Shown: piece by piece, positions 1 through 8,569 of the stretch
How positions within the stretch are numbered: the first letter of the stretch is position 1
How the letters are laid out: every line of letters begins with the position of its first letter
DNA from: Denitratisoma sp. DHT3
GTDB taxonomy: Bacteria > Pseudomonadota > Gammaproteobacteria > Burkholderiales > Rhodocyclaceae
Assembly (NCBI RefSeq): GCF_007833355.1
Contig: NZ_CP020914.1
Coordinates: forward strand, 668,047-732,046
DNA length: 64,000 bases
Direction: 5' to 3'
The notes under the pieces: model-generated
The model's database searches: none
Seen by the model: the letters and a program-made list of their open reading frames with translations, nothing else
Told to the model about the DNA's origin: nothing
Position numbers and translations under genes: made by a program

Positions 1-333
1 TCGGCGCTGGACATCGGCCTCATCCTGGCGGAAATCCAGCGGCAGATGGAGGAGGTGACCGCCGAGGTCACCAGCGCATCGGACAAGGCCAGGGAAAGCG
101 CCGCGCATTCGCGCGAGGTCGGAAGCGCCTTGACGAGAATCGACCAGCGTGCCGCCATGGTGGCCAATGCGATGTCGGATATCGCCAACGCCGCGCGGGA
201 GCAAAGCGCCGCAGGGCATGAAATCGCGCAGCAGGTCGAAATGGTCGCCACCTCGTCCGGAACGATCAGCGACCAGATCAATCGTCTGGACGAAATGGCG
301 GGCAGTCTGAATCGCACGGTGAGCGGCTTCTGA
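1..333 (+). CDS. Methyl-accepting chemotaxis protein, C-terminal fragment (5' end outside window)
   Basis: The reading frame is open from base 1 and stops with TGA at 331-333, so only about 110 C-terminal residues are present. The segment is a Ser/Ala/Glu-rich amphipathic helix. It includes the 'AREQSAAGHEIAQQVE' type stretch found in the returning helix of chemoreceptor MA domains, and it ends in an 'LNRTVSGF' tail. The conserved hairpin tip, HAMP and sensor parts must lie upstream of the window. No CheR/CheB-type terminal pentapeptide is seen. The family assignment is good, but the ligand and full architecture cannot be known from this piece. Confidence 0.85.
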   Translation, partial: SALDIGLILAEIQRQMEEVTAEVTSASDKARESAAHSREVGSALTRIDQRAAMVANAMSDIANAAREQSAAGHEIAQQVEMVATSSGTISDQINRLDEMAGSLNRTVSGF

Positions 334-473
334 CGGGCAGGGCCACGCATTTCCTGTAGCGTTGTGAAGCATCCCGGCGCACGCGCCTGGGATAACATTG
401 CCACCTTTCTTTGCATGCCCGAACGCCACGCCATGTTCATTTTGTCGCCTGCTGGCGGCTCCGGAGCCGTACC

Positions 474-1514
474 GTGAAACCCGCTTACATGAGACCGCTG
501 GACCGCCGCCAGGGCCGGGTGGACCTTGCCCATGGCGCCGGGGGACGGGCGATGATGCAATTGATCGAGGAAGTCTTCGCCCGTTGCCTGGACAACGAAT
601 TCCTGCGCCAGGGCGACGATGGCGCCCGCCTGCCGGCGCCCGGCGGCCGGCTGGTGATGGCCACCGACGCCCACGTGGTGTCGCCGCTGTTCTTTCCCGG
701 CGGCGACATCGGCTGCCTTTCGGTGCATGGCACGCTGAACGACGTGGCGATGATGGGGGCGGAACCGCTCTACCTGTCCGCCGGCTTCATCCTCGAGGAG
801 GGCTTCCCGCTGGCGGATTTGATCCGCATCGTCGAATCCATGGCCGCGGCGGCGCGGGCCGCCGGCGTGCCGGTGGTCACCGGCGATACCAAGGTGGTGG
901 AGGCGGGCAAGGCCGACGGAGTGTTCATCACCACCACCGGCGTCGGCAGGCTGCGCGACGATGCGGATCTCTCCGGCGCCCATGCCCGCCCCGGCGACGC
1001 GGTGCTGGTCTCGGGGCCGATCGGCGACCACGGCATGGCGATCATGTCGGTGCGGGAGGGGCTGTCGTTCGAGGCGCCCATCGTCTCCGACACGGCGGCC
1101 CTGCACGGTCTGGTGGCCACGCTGCTCGACGCCGCGCCCGGCATCCGCGCCCTGCGCGATCCGACCCGGGGCGGGCTGGCCGCGACCCTGAACGAGATCG
1201 CCCGCCAGTCCGGCGTCGGCGTGCTGATCGAGGAGGCGGCGATTCCCGTGCGGCCGGCCGTCGCCGCCGCCTGCGAGCTGCTGGGACTGGACCCGCTGAA
1301 CGTGGCGTGCGAGGGCCGCCTGGTGGCCGTCTGCCCTGCACGGCACGAGGCCGCGGCCCTGGCCGCGCTGCGCGGCCACCCCCTGGGGCGCGAGGCCGCG
1401 CTGGTGGGGCGGATCCAGGCCGACGAGCGTTGCTTCGTGCAGATGCGCACTCGCTTCGGCGGCCTGCGCAACGTCGATTGGCTGGCCGGGGAGCAACTAC
1501 CCCGCATTTGCTGA
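474..1514 (+). CDS. hypE: Hydrogenase maturation protein HypE (carbamoyl dehydratase)
   Basis: HypE dehydrates the thiocarboxamide on its own C-terminal cysteine to thiocyanate, the source of the cyanide ligands of the NiFe-hydrogenase active site. The protein has the N-terminal 'DLAHGAGG' nucleotide-site motif, the 'GDTKVV' and 'DPTRGGLA' motifs of the PurM/SelD-like fold, and ends in the diagnostic PRIC with the acceptor Cys as last residue. I chose the GTG at 474 (346 aa), which has GGAG about 7 nt upstream. The open frame extends to 411 without family similarity, and an ATG at 489 is the alternative. A nickel permease follows 12 nt downstream, which fits a role in nickel-enzyme assembly. 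No hydrogenase or other hyp gene lies in the window. Confidence 0.93.
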   Translation: MKPAYMRPLDRRQGRVDLAHGAGGRAMMQLIEEVFARCLDNEFLRQGDDGARLPAPGGRLVMATDAHVVSPLFFPGGDIGCLSVHGTLNDVAMMGAEPLYLSAGFILEEGFPLADLIRIVESMAAAARAAGVPVVTGDTKVVEAGKADGVFITTTGVGRLRDDADLSGAHARPGDAVLVSGPIGDHGMAIMSVREGLSFEAPIVSDTAALHGLVATLLDAAPGIRALRDPTRGGLAATLNEIARQSGVGVLIEEAAIPVRPAVAAACELLGLDPLNVACEGRLVAVCPARHEAAALAALRGHPLGREAALVGRIQADERCFVQMRTRFGGLRNVDWLAGEQLPRIC

Positions 1515-1526
1515 GGTATCGCCGCC

Positions 1527-2384
1527 ATGGATTTCACCTCCGACCTTTCCGCCCCCCAGACCTGGCCGGCGCTGTGCCTGCTGGTGTTCGCACTGGGCCT
1601 GCGCCACGGCTTCGATGCCGACCATCTCGCCACGATCGACGGCCTGACCCGCTACAACGCCGGGCGCCGGCCGCGGCTGGCGCGCTGGTGCGGGGCGCTG
1701 TTCTCGCTCGGGCACGGCATCGTGGTGATGTCCATCGCGCTCGCCGTCAGCGCCGTTCCCACGCCGGTACCGGACTGGCTGGACGGCTTCGGCAGCGGCG
1801 TGTCGATCTTTTTCCTGGTCGCACTGGGCGTCGCCAATCTGCGCCTGGCGCTGGCGGCATCGCCAGCGGAGGGTGGGGCGGCCGGGCCGATCGGACCGAT
1901 CGGACTTAAGGGGCGCTGGCTGGGGGGACGCTGGCTGGGGCGGCTCGGCCGCGCCGGGCGGCCGGAACTGGTGGTCCTGGTCGGCGCGCTGTTCGCGCTG
2001 TCCTTCGATACCATGAGCCAGGCCAGCCTGTTCGCCCTGGTCGGCGTCCGCTACGGCGGCTGGGATCACGCGCTGGTTCTCGGCTTGCTGTTTACCCTGG
2101 GCATGTTGACCGTCGATGGGATCAACGGTCTGTGGATCGCCCATCTGATCCGCCGCGCCGACGGCCTGGCGCGCATCGCCTCACGGATGCTGGCCGGGAC
2201 GGTGGGCCTGCTGAGCCTGTTGATCGCCGCGCTGGCACTGGCCCGCTGGTCGCTGCCGGCGGTGGCGGCGTGGAGCGAGGGCCGGGAACTGGCTTTCGGC
2301 GCCATCGTGGTGGCGACGGTGGCCGCGAGTTTCCTGGGCGGTTGGGTTTTGGCGGCACAGAGGGCACCGGCTGCTGTGGATTGA
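1527..2384 (+). CDS. NiCoT-family nickel/cobalt permease (HoxN/NixA type)
   Basis: This is a cytoplasmic-membrane secondary transporter for Ni2+ (possibly Co2+). It shows the family signature RHGFDADHLATID at residues 26-38 in TM2, LGHGIVV near 61-67, FALSFDTMSQ at 156-165, and the 'GMLTVDGINGLWI' helix. About seven to eight hydrophobic segments are visible in 285 residues. The hypE stop is only 12 nt upstream, so the two are probably co-transcribed to supply nickel to a hydrogenase encoded elsewhere. The cytoplasmic loop at about 112-146 is odd. It contains a GPIGPIG stretch and a near-tandem duplicated GRWLGG/GRWLGR encoded by 15-bp repeats, suggesting local repeat expansion. The metal preference cannot be told from sequence. 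Confidence 0.9.
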   Translation: MDFTSDLSAPQTWPALCLLVFALGLRHGFDADHLATIDGLTRYNAGRRPRLARWCGALFSLGHGIVVMSIALAVSAVPTPVPDWLDGFGSGVSIFFLVALGVANLRLALAASPAEGGAAGPIGPIGLKGRWLGGRWLGRLGRAGRPELVVLVGALFALSFDTMSQASLFALVGVRYGGWDHALVLGLLFTLGMLTVDGINGLWIAHLIRRADGLARIASRMLAGTVGLLSLLIAALALARWSLPAVAAWSEGRELAFGAIVVATVAASFLGGWVLAAQRAPAAVD

Positions 2385-2493
2385 TCTTTGTCCCACCACC
2401 AGACTGCGCAGCCCCCATGAAAGGGGCTGTGTAGAATCGCGGGGCTCCGGCACCAGGCCCATCGCCGCGCCGCTTTCCCGAATTTTCCGCCCC

Positions 2494-3819
2494 ATGTCGA
2501 ACGCCCCGTCTTCCGCCGATCTGCTCGATCGCAGCCTGGCTGCGGTCTGGCATCCCTGCACCCAGATGAAGCATCACGAGACCCTGCCCCTGGTGCCGGT
2601 GGCGCGGGGCGAGGGGCCCTGGCTCTACGATCCGCAGGGGCGGCGTTATCTCGACGCGATCAGTTCCTGGTGGGTGAATCTGTTCGGCCACTGCAATCCG
2701 CGCATCAACGCCGCGTTGCGCGACCAGCTGGAGAGCCTGGAGCACGTGATGCTCGCCGGCTTCACCCACGAGCCGGCGGTGCGGCTCGCCGAGCGCCTGT
2801 CGGCCCTGACCGGCGGCGCCCTGGGGCATTGCTTCTATGCCTCCGACGGCGCCAGCGCCACCGAGATCGCCCTCAAGATGAGCCACCATTACTGGCGCAA
2901 TCTCGGCCAGCCGGAAAAGACCGTCTTCCTCTGCCTGGAAGGCGGCTATCACGGCGAGACCCTGGGTGCGCTGTCGGTCACCGACGTGGCGATCTTCCGC
3001 GACGCCTATGCGCCCCTGACCCGAAACGTACGCACGGTGCCGACGCCGGACGCCCGCCGCGCCGCGGCCGGGGAAAGCGCGGCCGACGTCGCCCGCCGCG
3101 CCGCGCAGGGCCTCGCCGCCGTGCTCGAGGCGGAGCAGGGCCGGGTCGCCGCCTTGATCGTCGAGCCCCTGGTGCAATGCGCCACCGGCTTCGCGATGCA
3201 CGACCCGGAGTACCTGCGCCTGGCGCGCCAACTCTGCGACCGCCATGGCGTGCATCTGATCTGCGACGAGATCGCCGTCGGCTTCGGCCGCACCGGCAGT
3301 TTCTTCGCCCACGAGCAGGCGGGTACCCGCCCGGACTTCCTCTGCCTGTCCAAGGGCATCTCCGGCGGCTATCTGCCGCTGTCGGCGGTGCTGACCACGG
3401 ACCGGGTCTATGACGCCTTCTACGATGACGCCGGCAGCCGGGCCTTCCTCCATTCCCATTCCTATACCGGCAATCCCCTGGCCTGCCGGGCGGCCCTGGC
3501 GACCCTGGACATCTTCGAGGCGGACGACGTGCTGGCCGCCAACCGGGCGCGGGCGGACCTGCTGACCCGCTGCCTGGCGCCCGTCGCCACGCATCCCCGG
3601 ATTCGCCATTTCCGCCACCGCGGCATGATCTGGGCCTTCGACGTGGCGGACGCCGCGCCGGACTTCGCCCGGCGCTTTTTCGTCCAGGCGCTGGAGCGGG
3701 AACTGCTGCTGCGCCCGATCGGCAATACCGTGTACCTGATGCCGCCTTACGTCCTGGACGAGCCCTTATGCCGTTTTCTTGCGGAAAGGGTGTTCCATAC
3801 GTTGGAAAATATTGTTTGA
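2494..3819 (+). CDS. bioA: Adenosylmethionine-8-amino-7-oxononanoate aminotransferase
   Basis: BioA is a PLP-dependent class III aminotransferase that converts KAPA to DAPA in biotin synthesis, using S-adenosylmethionine as amino donor. At 441 aa it has normal length. Visible landmarks are 'HPCTQMKHHE' near the N terminus (typical of BioA), the PLP-binding 'DGASATEIALKM', 'GGYHGETLGALSVT', the 'ICDEIAVGFGRTG' aspartate region, and the Schiff-base lysine in LSKGISGGYLPL. The ATG at 2494 matches the expected N terminus. bioFHCD lies 2 kb downstream, separated by a chemoreceptor gene and a repeat, so bioA is probably its own transcription unit here. Confidence 0.96.
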   Translation: MSNAPSSADLLDRSLAAVWHPCTQMKHHETLPLVPVARGEGPWLYDPQGRRYLDAISSWWVNLFGHCNPRINAALRDQLESLEHVMLAGFTHEPAVRLAERLSALTGGALGHCFYASDGASATEIALKMSHHYWRNLGQPEKTVFLCLEGGYHGETLGALSVTDVAIFRDAYAPLTRNVRTVPTPDARRAAAGESAADVARRAAQGLAAVLEAEQGRVAALIVEPLVQCATGFAMHDPEYLRLARQLCDRHGVHLICDEIAVGFGRTGSFFAHEQAGTRPDFLCLSKGISGGYLPLSAVLTTDRVYDAFYDDAGSRAFLHSHSYTGNPLACRAALATLDIFEADDVLAANRARADLLTRCLAPVATHPRIRHFRHRGMIWAFDVADAAPDFARRFFVQALERELLLRPIGNTVYLMPPYVLDEPLCRFLAERVFHTLENIV

Positions 3820-3847
3820 TTTGCATCAAGAAAAAAAATAAAAAAAC

Positions 3848-3908
3848 CCATGGAGCGTCATAGGAGGCGGGGCGTACGTAATAAGATCGCAAACCCGCCA
3901 TGGAGCGT
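3848..3908. repeat. Pair of 11-bp direct repeats upstream of the Aer-like receptor
   Basis: CCATGGAGCGT occurs at 3848-3858 and again at 3898-3908, exactly 50 bp apart, between bioA and the receptor gene. The interval is AT-richer than its surroundings and starts with a poly-A stretch. The spacing is close to five helical turns, so a paired protein-binding site is possible. No known operator is recognised. Confidence 0.45.
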
Positions 3909-3940
3909 GAATTAGTTCCTTGTCCTTTACGGTTTCGACG

Positions 3941-5563
3941 ATGAAAAAGAATCTGCCGGTCACACAAATCGAAAGATTTCTCCCCAAGGGGAAGTACATT
4001 GTTTCGCGTACGAACCTGAAAGGCATCACCACCTACGCCAACGACGCCTTCGTCGAACTCAGCGGTTTTTCCCGCGAGGAACTGATCGGCAAGAACCACA
4101 ACGTGGTGCGGCACCCGGACATGCCCCCGCAGGCTTTCGCCGATCTGTGGAGGACGATCCAGGGAGGCAGTCCCTGGCGCGGCATCGTCAAGAACCGAAC
4201 CAAGAGCGGCGACTTCTATTGGGTCAAGGCCCTGGTGGTGCCGGTGCGGAAGAACTCCCAGACCGTGGGCTACATGTCGGTGCGCACCACGCCGACCCGG
4301 GAGGAGATCGCCGCGGTGGAACCGCTCTACCGGCAGTTGATGGCCAGCGACCAGGCGCTGCCCCGTCCCGGTCGGCTGAGCCGCATTCCCCTGCGCGCCA
4401 AGCTGGTGGGAGCGGCGGGCACCATCGTGGCGGCGATGCTGTTGAACCTGCTGTTGTTGAGCATGGGGGGCGGCCTGGGCCTGCCGGACGGCGTGACGCG
4501 TTCGCTGGAACTGCTGCTCGGCGGCCTGGCGCTGGGGATCGGCGGCTACCTGCTGTGGCAGCAGAACCAGATCATGGAAACGATCCAGCAGATGACCCGG
4601 CGGCTGGACAACATCGCCCAGGGCGACCTGACCGACGACATGCCCCTGGGCGGGCCGGATGAGCTGGGTCGGCTGCACAACGATCTGCTCACCATGCAGA
4701 CCCACCTCAAGTCGATGATGGCGGAGATCGCGGAGGCCGCCAACTCGGTGGTGGTCAATGTGAATCAATTGAGCCTGCAGATGGATGAGTCGCAGCGGGC
4801 AGGCGCCAGCAAGTCGAATGCCGTCTCCCATGTGGCGGCCGCCATCGAGGAAATGAACAGCTCGATTCGCGAGGTGGCGGGCCACGCCGACGAGACCGCC
4901 GGCTCGATGGCGCGCTCGATGGAGGTGTTGAGCGACGCGATTCGCCAGATGGAACAGAGCCGCGAGGCCTCGCGCAACGTGGTGGCCACGGTGGCGCAGG
5001 CCGAGTCGACGATGCAGGAACTGTATCAGGCCACTTACGCGATCGGCCAGGTCACCACCACCATCCAGGATATTTCCGACCAGACCAATCTGCTGGCGCT
5101 GAACGCGGCGATCGAGGCGGCACGCGCCGGCGAGTCGGGACGGGGGTTCGCGGTGGTGGCCGACGAGGTGCGCAAACTGGCGGAACGGGCCGGTTCCCAG
5201 ACCCAGGAAATTTCCCGGACGGTGTCGGACATCCAGCGCGTGACCCAGAGCGCGGTCAGCGGCATGGAATCCGCCGGCGGCTTCGTGGCCGCCGCCGAGC
5301 AGGCCATCGCCGTGGCGGAGCAGGAACTGGGCGAGGTCAGCCGCTTTGGCGAAAAGACCACCGCGATGTCGCGCGACATCGCCAAGGCGACGCAGGAGCA
5401 ATCCGACGCCAGCGACGGCATCATCCAGCAGGCGGAAACCATCGCCGCCAGCGTCGAACAGACCCGCGTCAGCCTGGATGTCGCCTGCCGCGCCGCGGGG
5501 GAAATCAAGGACACCGCCGAGCAGCTGCACGATTTGATCGGTTATTTCCGATTCATCCGCTGA
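3941..5563 (+). CDS. Aer-like PAS methyl-accepting chemotaxis protein
   Basis: This is a chemoreceptor of the aerotaxis/redox type. An N-terminal cytoplasmic PAS domain covers roughly residues 8-115; it carries '[27 protein letters not shown]'-like features and the '[10 protein letters not shown]' loop typical of Aer PAS domains that bind FAD. It is followed by a hydrophobic hairpin of two membrane segments near 145-200, a HAMP-like linker and a full MA domain whose tip contains '[21 protein letters not shown]'. The ATG at 3941 gives a canonical Aer start (about 540 aa); an upstream TTG at 3920 would add seven residues. Neither has a strong ribosome binding site. The gene sits between bioA and bioF with no evident link to biotin. 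The signal is probably redox or oxygen. Confidence 0.9.
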   Translation: MKKNLPVTQIERFLPKGKYIVSRTNLKGITTYANDAFVELSGFSREELIGKNHNVVRHPDMPPQAFADLWRTIQGGSPWRGIVKNRTKSGDFYWVKALVVPVRKNSQTVGYMSVRTTPTREEIAAVEPLYRQLMASDQALPRPGRLSRIPLRAKLVGAAGTIVAAMLLNLLLLSMGGGLGLPDGVTRSLELLLGGLALGIGGYLLWQQNQIMETIQQMTRRLDNIAQGDLTDDMPLGGPDELGRLHNDLLTMQTHLKSMMAEIAEAANSVVVNVNQLSLQMDESQRAGASKSNAVSHVAAAIEEMNSSIREVAGHADETAGSMARSMEVLSDAIRQMEQSREASRNVVATVAQAESTMQELYQATYAIGQVTTTIQDISDQTNLLALNAAIEAARAGESGRGFAVVADEVRKLAERAGSQTQEISRTVSDIQRVTQSAVSGMESAGGFVAAAEQAIAVAEQELGEVSRFGEKTTAMSRDIAKATQEQSDASDGIIQQAETIAASVEQTRVSLDVACRAAGEIKDTAEQLHDLIGYFRFIR

Positions 5564-5580
5564 CGCCCGATGGGTTCAGC

Positions 5581-5785
5581 GTGAAAAACGGGCTTTCCCG
5601 CCACGCCGCCCCGGAGGATGGCGAAGGGATGGAATGCCGAAAAAGCTTTTCCGCCGGGCCGTCCCAAGGAAAAGCGGCATGCGGCGCCAGCCGCAACCTA
5701 TCGGTGCCGCCACGAAGTTCCCCCAAACACCCGAGCGCAGCGAGCCATATCGCCCCCCCCGGAGGGGGCGAAGGGGGGCGAGCCT
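5581..5785. repeat. Long GC-rich intergenic repeat, family A, copy 1
   Basis: This non-coding stretch before bioF contains a block starting 'GCCGCAACCTATCGGTGCC' (near 5690-5710) that recurs almost unchanged at 9318-9335. It also has a GAGCGCAGCGA box and a CCCCCGGAGGGGG palindrome followed by GCGAGCCTT. The same order of blocks is seen at 9252-9398, and a diverged version at 17998-18094. A further hairpin is formed by complementary CTTTTCCGCC / GGAAAAGCGG arms. No open frame here looks coding. Confidence 0.8.
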
Positions 5786-5796
5786 TATAATCCGGC

Positions 5797-6987
5797 ATGC
5801 TCTTCGATGACCTGGAACATGCCCTCGCCGAACTGGATCGCACCCGGCTGCGCCGCCGCCGCCGGGTGCTGGACAGCCCCGCCGGCCCCCGCGTGACGGT
5901 GGATGGGCGGCAACTGCTGTCCTTCTGCGGCAACGACTATCTGGGCCTCGCGGCCGATTCCGATCTGGTACTGGCCCTGGCGGAAGGCGCCAGGCAGTGG
6001 GGGGCCGGCAGCGCCGCCTCCCATCTGCTGGGCGGCCACCTGCGCCCCCACGAGGCGCTGGAGCAGCGCCTGGCGGCGTTTCTCGGCATGCCGCGGGCCC
6101 TGACCTTCGCCACCGGCTACATGGCCAACCTGGCGGTGGCGCCGGCCTTGGTGGGGCGGGGCGACGAGATCTTCGCCGACCGGCTCAACCACGCCTCCCT
6201 GATCGATGCGGCGCTGCTGTCCCGGGCCGGGCACCGGCGCTATCCCCATAACGACTGGGCGGCGCTGGAGCGGCTGCTCGCCGCCTCCACGGCCCGGCGC
6301 AAGCTGATCCTGACCGACGGCGTGTTCAGCATGGACGGGGACGTGGCGCCCCTGGACCGCCTTTTCGCCCTGGCCGAACGGTTCGACGCCTGGCTGGTGG
6401 TGGATGACGCCCACGGCTTCGGCGTGCTGGGGGCGCAGGGGCGCGGCGTGCTCTCGCATTTCGGCCTGCCGGCGTCGCCGCGCCTGGTGCTGATGGGCAC
6501 CCTGGGCAAGGCGGCCGGCGTCGGCGGGGCCTTCGTCGCCGGCGACGAGCGGGTGATCGAATGGCTGATCAGCCGGGCACGCAGTTACATCTTCTCCACC
6601 GCAGCGCCGCCGGCCCTGGCGGCGGCGCTGCAAAAAAGCGTGGATCTGATCGAGGCCGGCGATGACCGGCGCCGGCAACTGCAAGACCTGATCACCCGTC
6701 TGCGCGAGGGACTCGCGCCCCTGGCGGCGCAACGCGGCTGGCGCCTGGCCGATTCGGCCACCGCCATCCAGCCGGTGATCGTCGGCGACAATCGCAGCGC
6801 GCTGGAACTCTCGGCCCATCTCGAACGGCAGGGCATCTGGGTGCCGGCGATCCGCCCGCCCACGGTGCCGGAAGGCTCCTCGCGGCTGCGGATCTCGCTC
6901 TCGGCGGCGCATGGCGCGGCCGACGTGGATGCGCTCCTGGCGGCGCTCCGGACCATGCCACCAACGCAGCCGGAGACGGCACATTGA
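5797..6987 (+). CDS. bioF: 8-amino-7-oxononanoate synthase
   Basis: BioF is a PLP enzyme of the alpha-oxoamine synthase family that condenses pimeloyl-thioester with L-alanine to give KAPA. At 396 aa it has the expected length. Seen are 'CGNDYLGLA', 'GAGSAASHLLGGHLRPH' (substrate loop), 'FATGYMANLAV', 'DDAHGFGVLG' and the PLP lysine in LMGTLGKAAGVGGAF. The ATG at 5797 directly follows repeat family A. The gene begins the tightly packed bioF-H-C-D operon, with its TGA overlapping the bioH ATG by one base. Confidence 0.96.
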   Translation: MLFDDLEHALAELDRTRLRRRRRVLDSPAGPRVTVDGRQLLSFCGNDYLGLAADSDLVLALAEGARQWGAGSAASHLLGGHLRPHEALEQRLAAFLGMPRALTFATGYMANLAVAPALVGRGDEIFADRLNHASLIDAALLSRAGHRRYPHNDWAALERLLAASTARRKLILTDGVFSMDGDVAPLDRLFALAERFDAWLVVDDAHGFGVLGAQGRGVLSHFGLPASPRLVLMGTLGKAAGVGGAFVAGDERVIEWLISRARSYIFSTAAPPALAAALQKSVDLIEAGDDRRRQLQDLITRLREGLAPLAAQRGWRLADSATAIQPVIVGDNRSALELSAHLERQGIWVPAIRPPTVPEGSSRLRISLSAAHGAADVDALLAALRTMPPTQPETAH

Positions 6988-7763
6988 TGCTGGCCGAACG
7001 CAGCCTGGGGCGGGGGCCCAACCTGACGCTGGTCCATGGCTGGGGCCTGGGCAGTGGCGCCTGGGACCCGGTGGCGCAGCTGCTGGCGGAGGAATTCACC
7101 GTTCATCTGGTGGATCTGCCGGGCTACGGCGCCAGTCCGCCGCCGGCGGCCCCGGCCGACTACGGCATCGAGGCCCTGGCCGATGCCCTGGCGGCTTCGC
7201 TGCCGCCACGGGCCATGGTCTGCGGCTGGTCGTTGGGCGCCCTGGTGGCGCTGGTCTGTGCGATCCGCCATCCGCGCCGGATCGGCCGGCTGGTGCTGGT
7301 GGGCGCCACGGCCTCCTTCGTGCAGCGGGAAGGTTGGCCGAGCGCCTTGCCGCCGGCACGGCTGGAAGAATTCAGCGCCGCGCTGGAGGCCGACGCGGCG
7401 GGCCTGCTGAAACAGTTTTCCGGCTTGATCCACCATGGCGACATCCGCGGCAAGGAGGCCATGCGCGCGTTGCGCCGCTGTCTGGCGGCGGGGCTGCCGG
7501 CCGATCCGGACAGCCTCCGGGCCGGGCTGCAAACCCTGGGGGCGGCCGACCTGCGCTTGCACTTGCCGCTGGTGGAGCAGCCGGTGCTGCTGATCCATGG
7601 CAGCGAGGACCCGCTGATGCCGCTGGCGGCGGTTCAAGCCCTGCAGGCGCGGCTGCCGCGTGCGGCGCTGGAGGTGTTCGAGGGCAGCGCCCACGCGCCG
7701 TTCGCCTCGGACCCGCTGCGCTTCGCGCGGCGAGTCGGCGTGTTCGCGGCGGATGCGCGATGA
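6987..7763 (+). CDS. bioH: Pimeloyl-ACP methyl ester carboxylesterase
   Basis: BioH is an alpha/beta hydrolase that removes the methyl ester from pimeloyl-ACP methyl ester, ending the disguised-fatty-acid phase of biotin synthesis begun by BioC. The 258-aa protein has the oxyanion region 'LVHGWGLGSGAW', nucleophile elbow GWSLGAL, acid 'IHGSEDPLMP' and base in 'GSAHAPF'. The ATG at 6987 shares its first base with the bioF stop. The gene end overlaps bioC by 4 nt, indicating translational coupling. Confidence 0.94.
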   Translation: MLAERSLGRGPNLTLVHGWGLGSGAWDPVAQLLAEEFTVHLVDLPGYGASPPPAAPADYGIEALADALAASLPPRAMVCGWSLGALVALVCAIRHPRRIGRLVLVGATASFVQREGWPSALPPARLEEFSAALEADAAGLLKQFSGLIHHGDIRGKEAMRALRRCLAAGLPADPDSLRAGLQTLGAADLRLHLPLVEQPVLLIHGSEDPLMPLAAVQALQARLPRAALEVFEGSAHAPFASDPLRFARRVGVFAADAR

Positions 7764-8569
7764 GCGATTTCCCACACGTGCGCGCCCGCTTCGCCCGGGC
7801 GGTCGACCGCTACGACGCGCTGGCCGACGTCCAGCGCCAAGTGGGCGCGGCCCTGCTGGCGGGTCTGCCGGCCACGGCGGTGCGCGGCCGGGTGCTGGAT
7901 GGCGGCTGCGGCACCGGCCACGGCCTCGAACTGTTGAGCCGGCGCTGGCCGGGGATCGATCTGGTGGCGCTGGATTTCGCCTACCCGATGGTCGCCCGGG
8001 CGCGGCGGAGGGGGGAGCAAGGAAGTCGGCGTGGCGCGGCGGCCGGGCTGTGCGCGGACCTGCAGGCGTTGCCGCTGGCGGATGGTTGTCTGGACGGCCT
8101 GTGGTCCAACCTGGCGCTGCAATGGTGCGACCCGGCGCGGTTCACCGCGGAGGCGGCGCGGGTGCTGCGGCCGGGCGGCTGGCTGGCGGTCGGCACCCTG
8201 GGGCCGGGCACGTTCGTGGAACTGCGCCAGTCCTTCGCGACGGTGGATCGCTATCGTCACACCATCCCGTTCCTGGAGCCGGATGCGCTTGGCGACATTT
8301 GCCGGCGCGCCGGGTTTTCCGTCGTCACGCTCCAGCGCCGGACGCGCGTGCTCCACTATGCCGATCTGGGGAGTCTGCTGGCCGCCGTGCGGGAACTGGG
8401 CGCCAGCCGGGTGACCGGCGCGGACCGGCGCCCCGGCCTGATGGGCAGGACGGCCTGGAAAAGCTTCGTCGAACGCTATGAGTCCTTGCGCACGGCCGAG
8501 GGCCTGCCGCTGAGTTACGACACGGTATGCCTCCATGCCCTGCGCATCGCGGAAAGGATGCCCCGATGA
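7760..8569 (+). CDS. bioC: Malonyl-ACP O-methyltransferase
   Basis: BioC uses SAM to methylate the free carboxyl of malonyl-ACP, starting pimelate assembly by the fatty-acid machinery. The 269-aa protein opens with 'VRARFARAVDRYDALADVQ', characteristic of BioC. It has a class I SAM-binding motif LDGGCGTGHGLELL, 'ADLQALPLADGCLDGLWSNLALQW' and the post-motif 'RVLRPGGWLAVGTLG'. The start overlaps the bioH stop (ATGA) and the stop overlaps the bioD start (ATGA), so all four genes are coupled. The Arg/Gly-rich stretch RRRGEQGSRRGA after motif II is slightly expanded compared with typical members. Confidence 0.95.
   Translation: MSDFPHVRARFARAVDRYDALADVQRQVGAALLAGLPATAVRGRVLDGGCGTGHGLELLSRRWPGIDLVALDFAYPMVARARRRGEQGSRRGAAAGLCADLQALPLADGCLDGLWSNLALQWCDPARFTAEAARVLRPGGWLAVGTLGPGTFVELRQSFATVDRYRHTIPFLEPDALGDICRRAGFSVVTLQRRTRVLHYADLGSLLAAVRELGASRVTGADRRPGLMGRTAWKSFVERYESLRTAEGLPLSYDTVCLHALRIAERMPR

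Noticed and set aside
398..1909. A 503-codon plus-strand frame overlapping hypE and the nickel permease
   Set aside because: Pro/Arg/Gly-rich with no motif; the overlapping frames encode clear HypE and NiCoT proteins.
2978..5530. A minus-strand open frame of about 850 codons opposite bioA and the Aer-like receptor
   Set aside because: Composition is that of an antisense shadow in GC-rich DNA (His/Gly/Arg-rich, no domain). The plus strand carries two recognisable genes.
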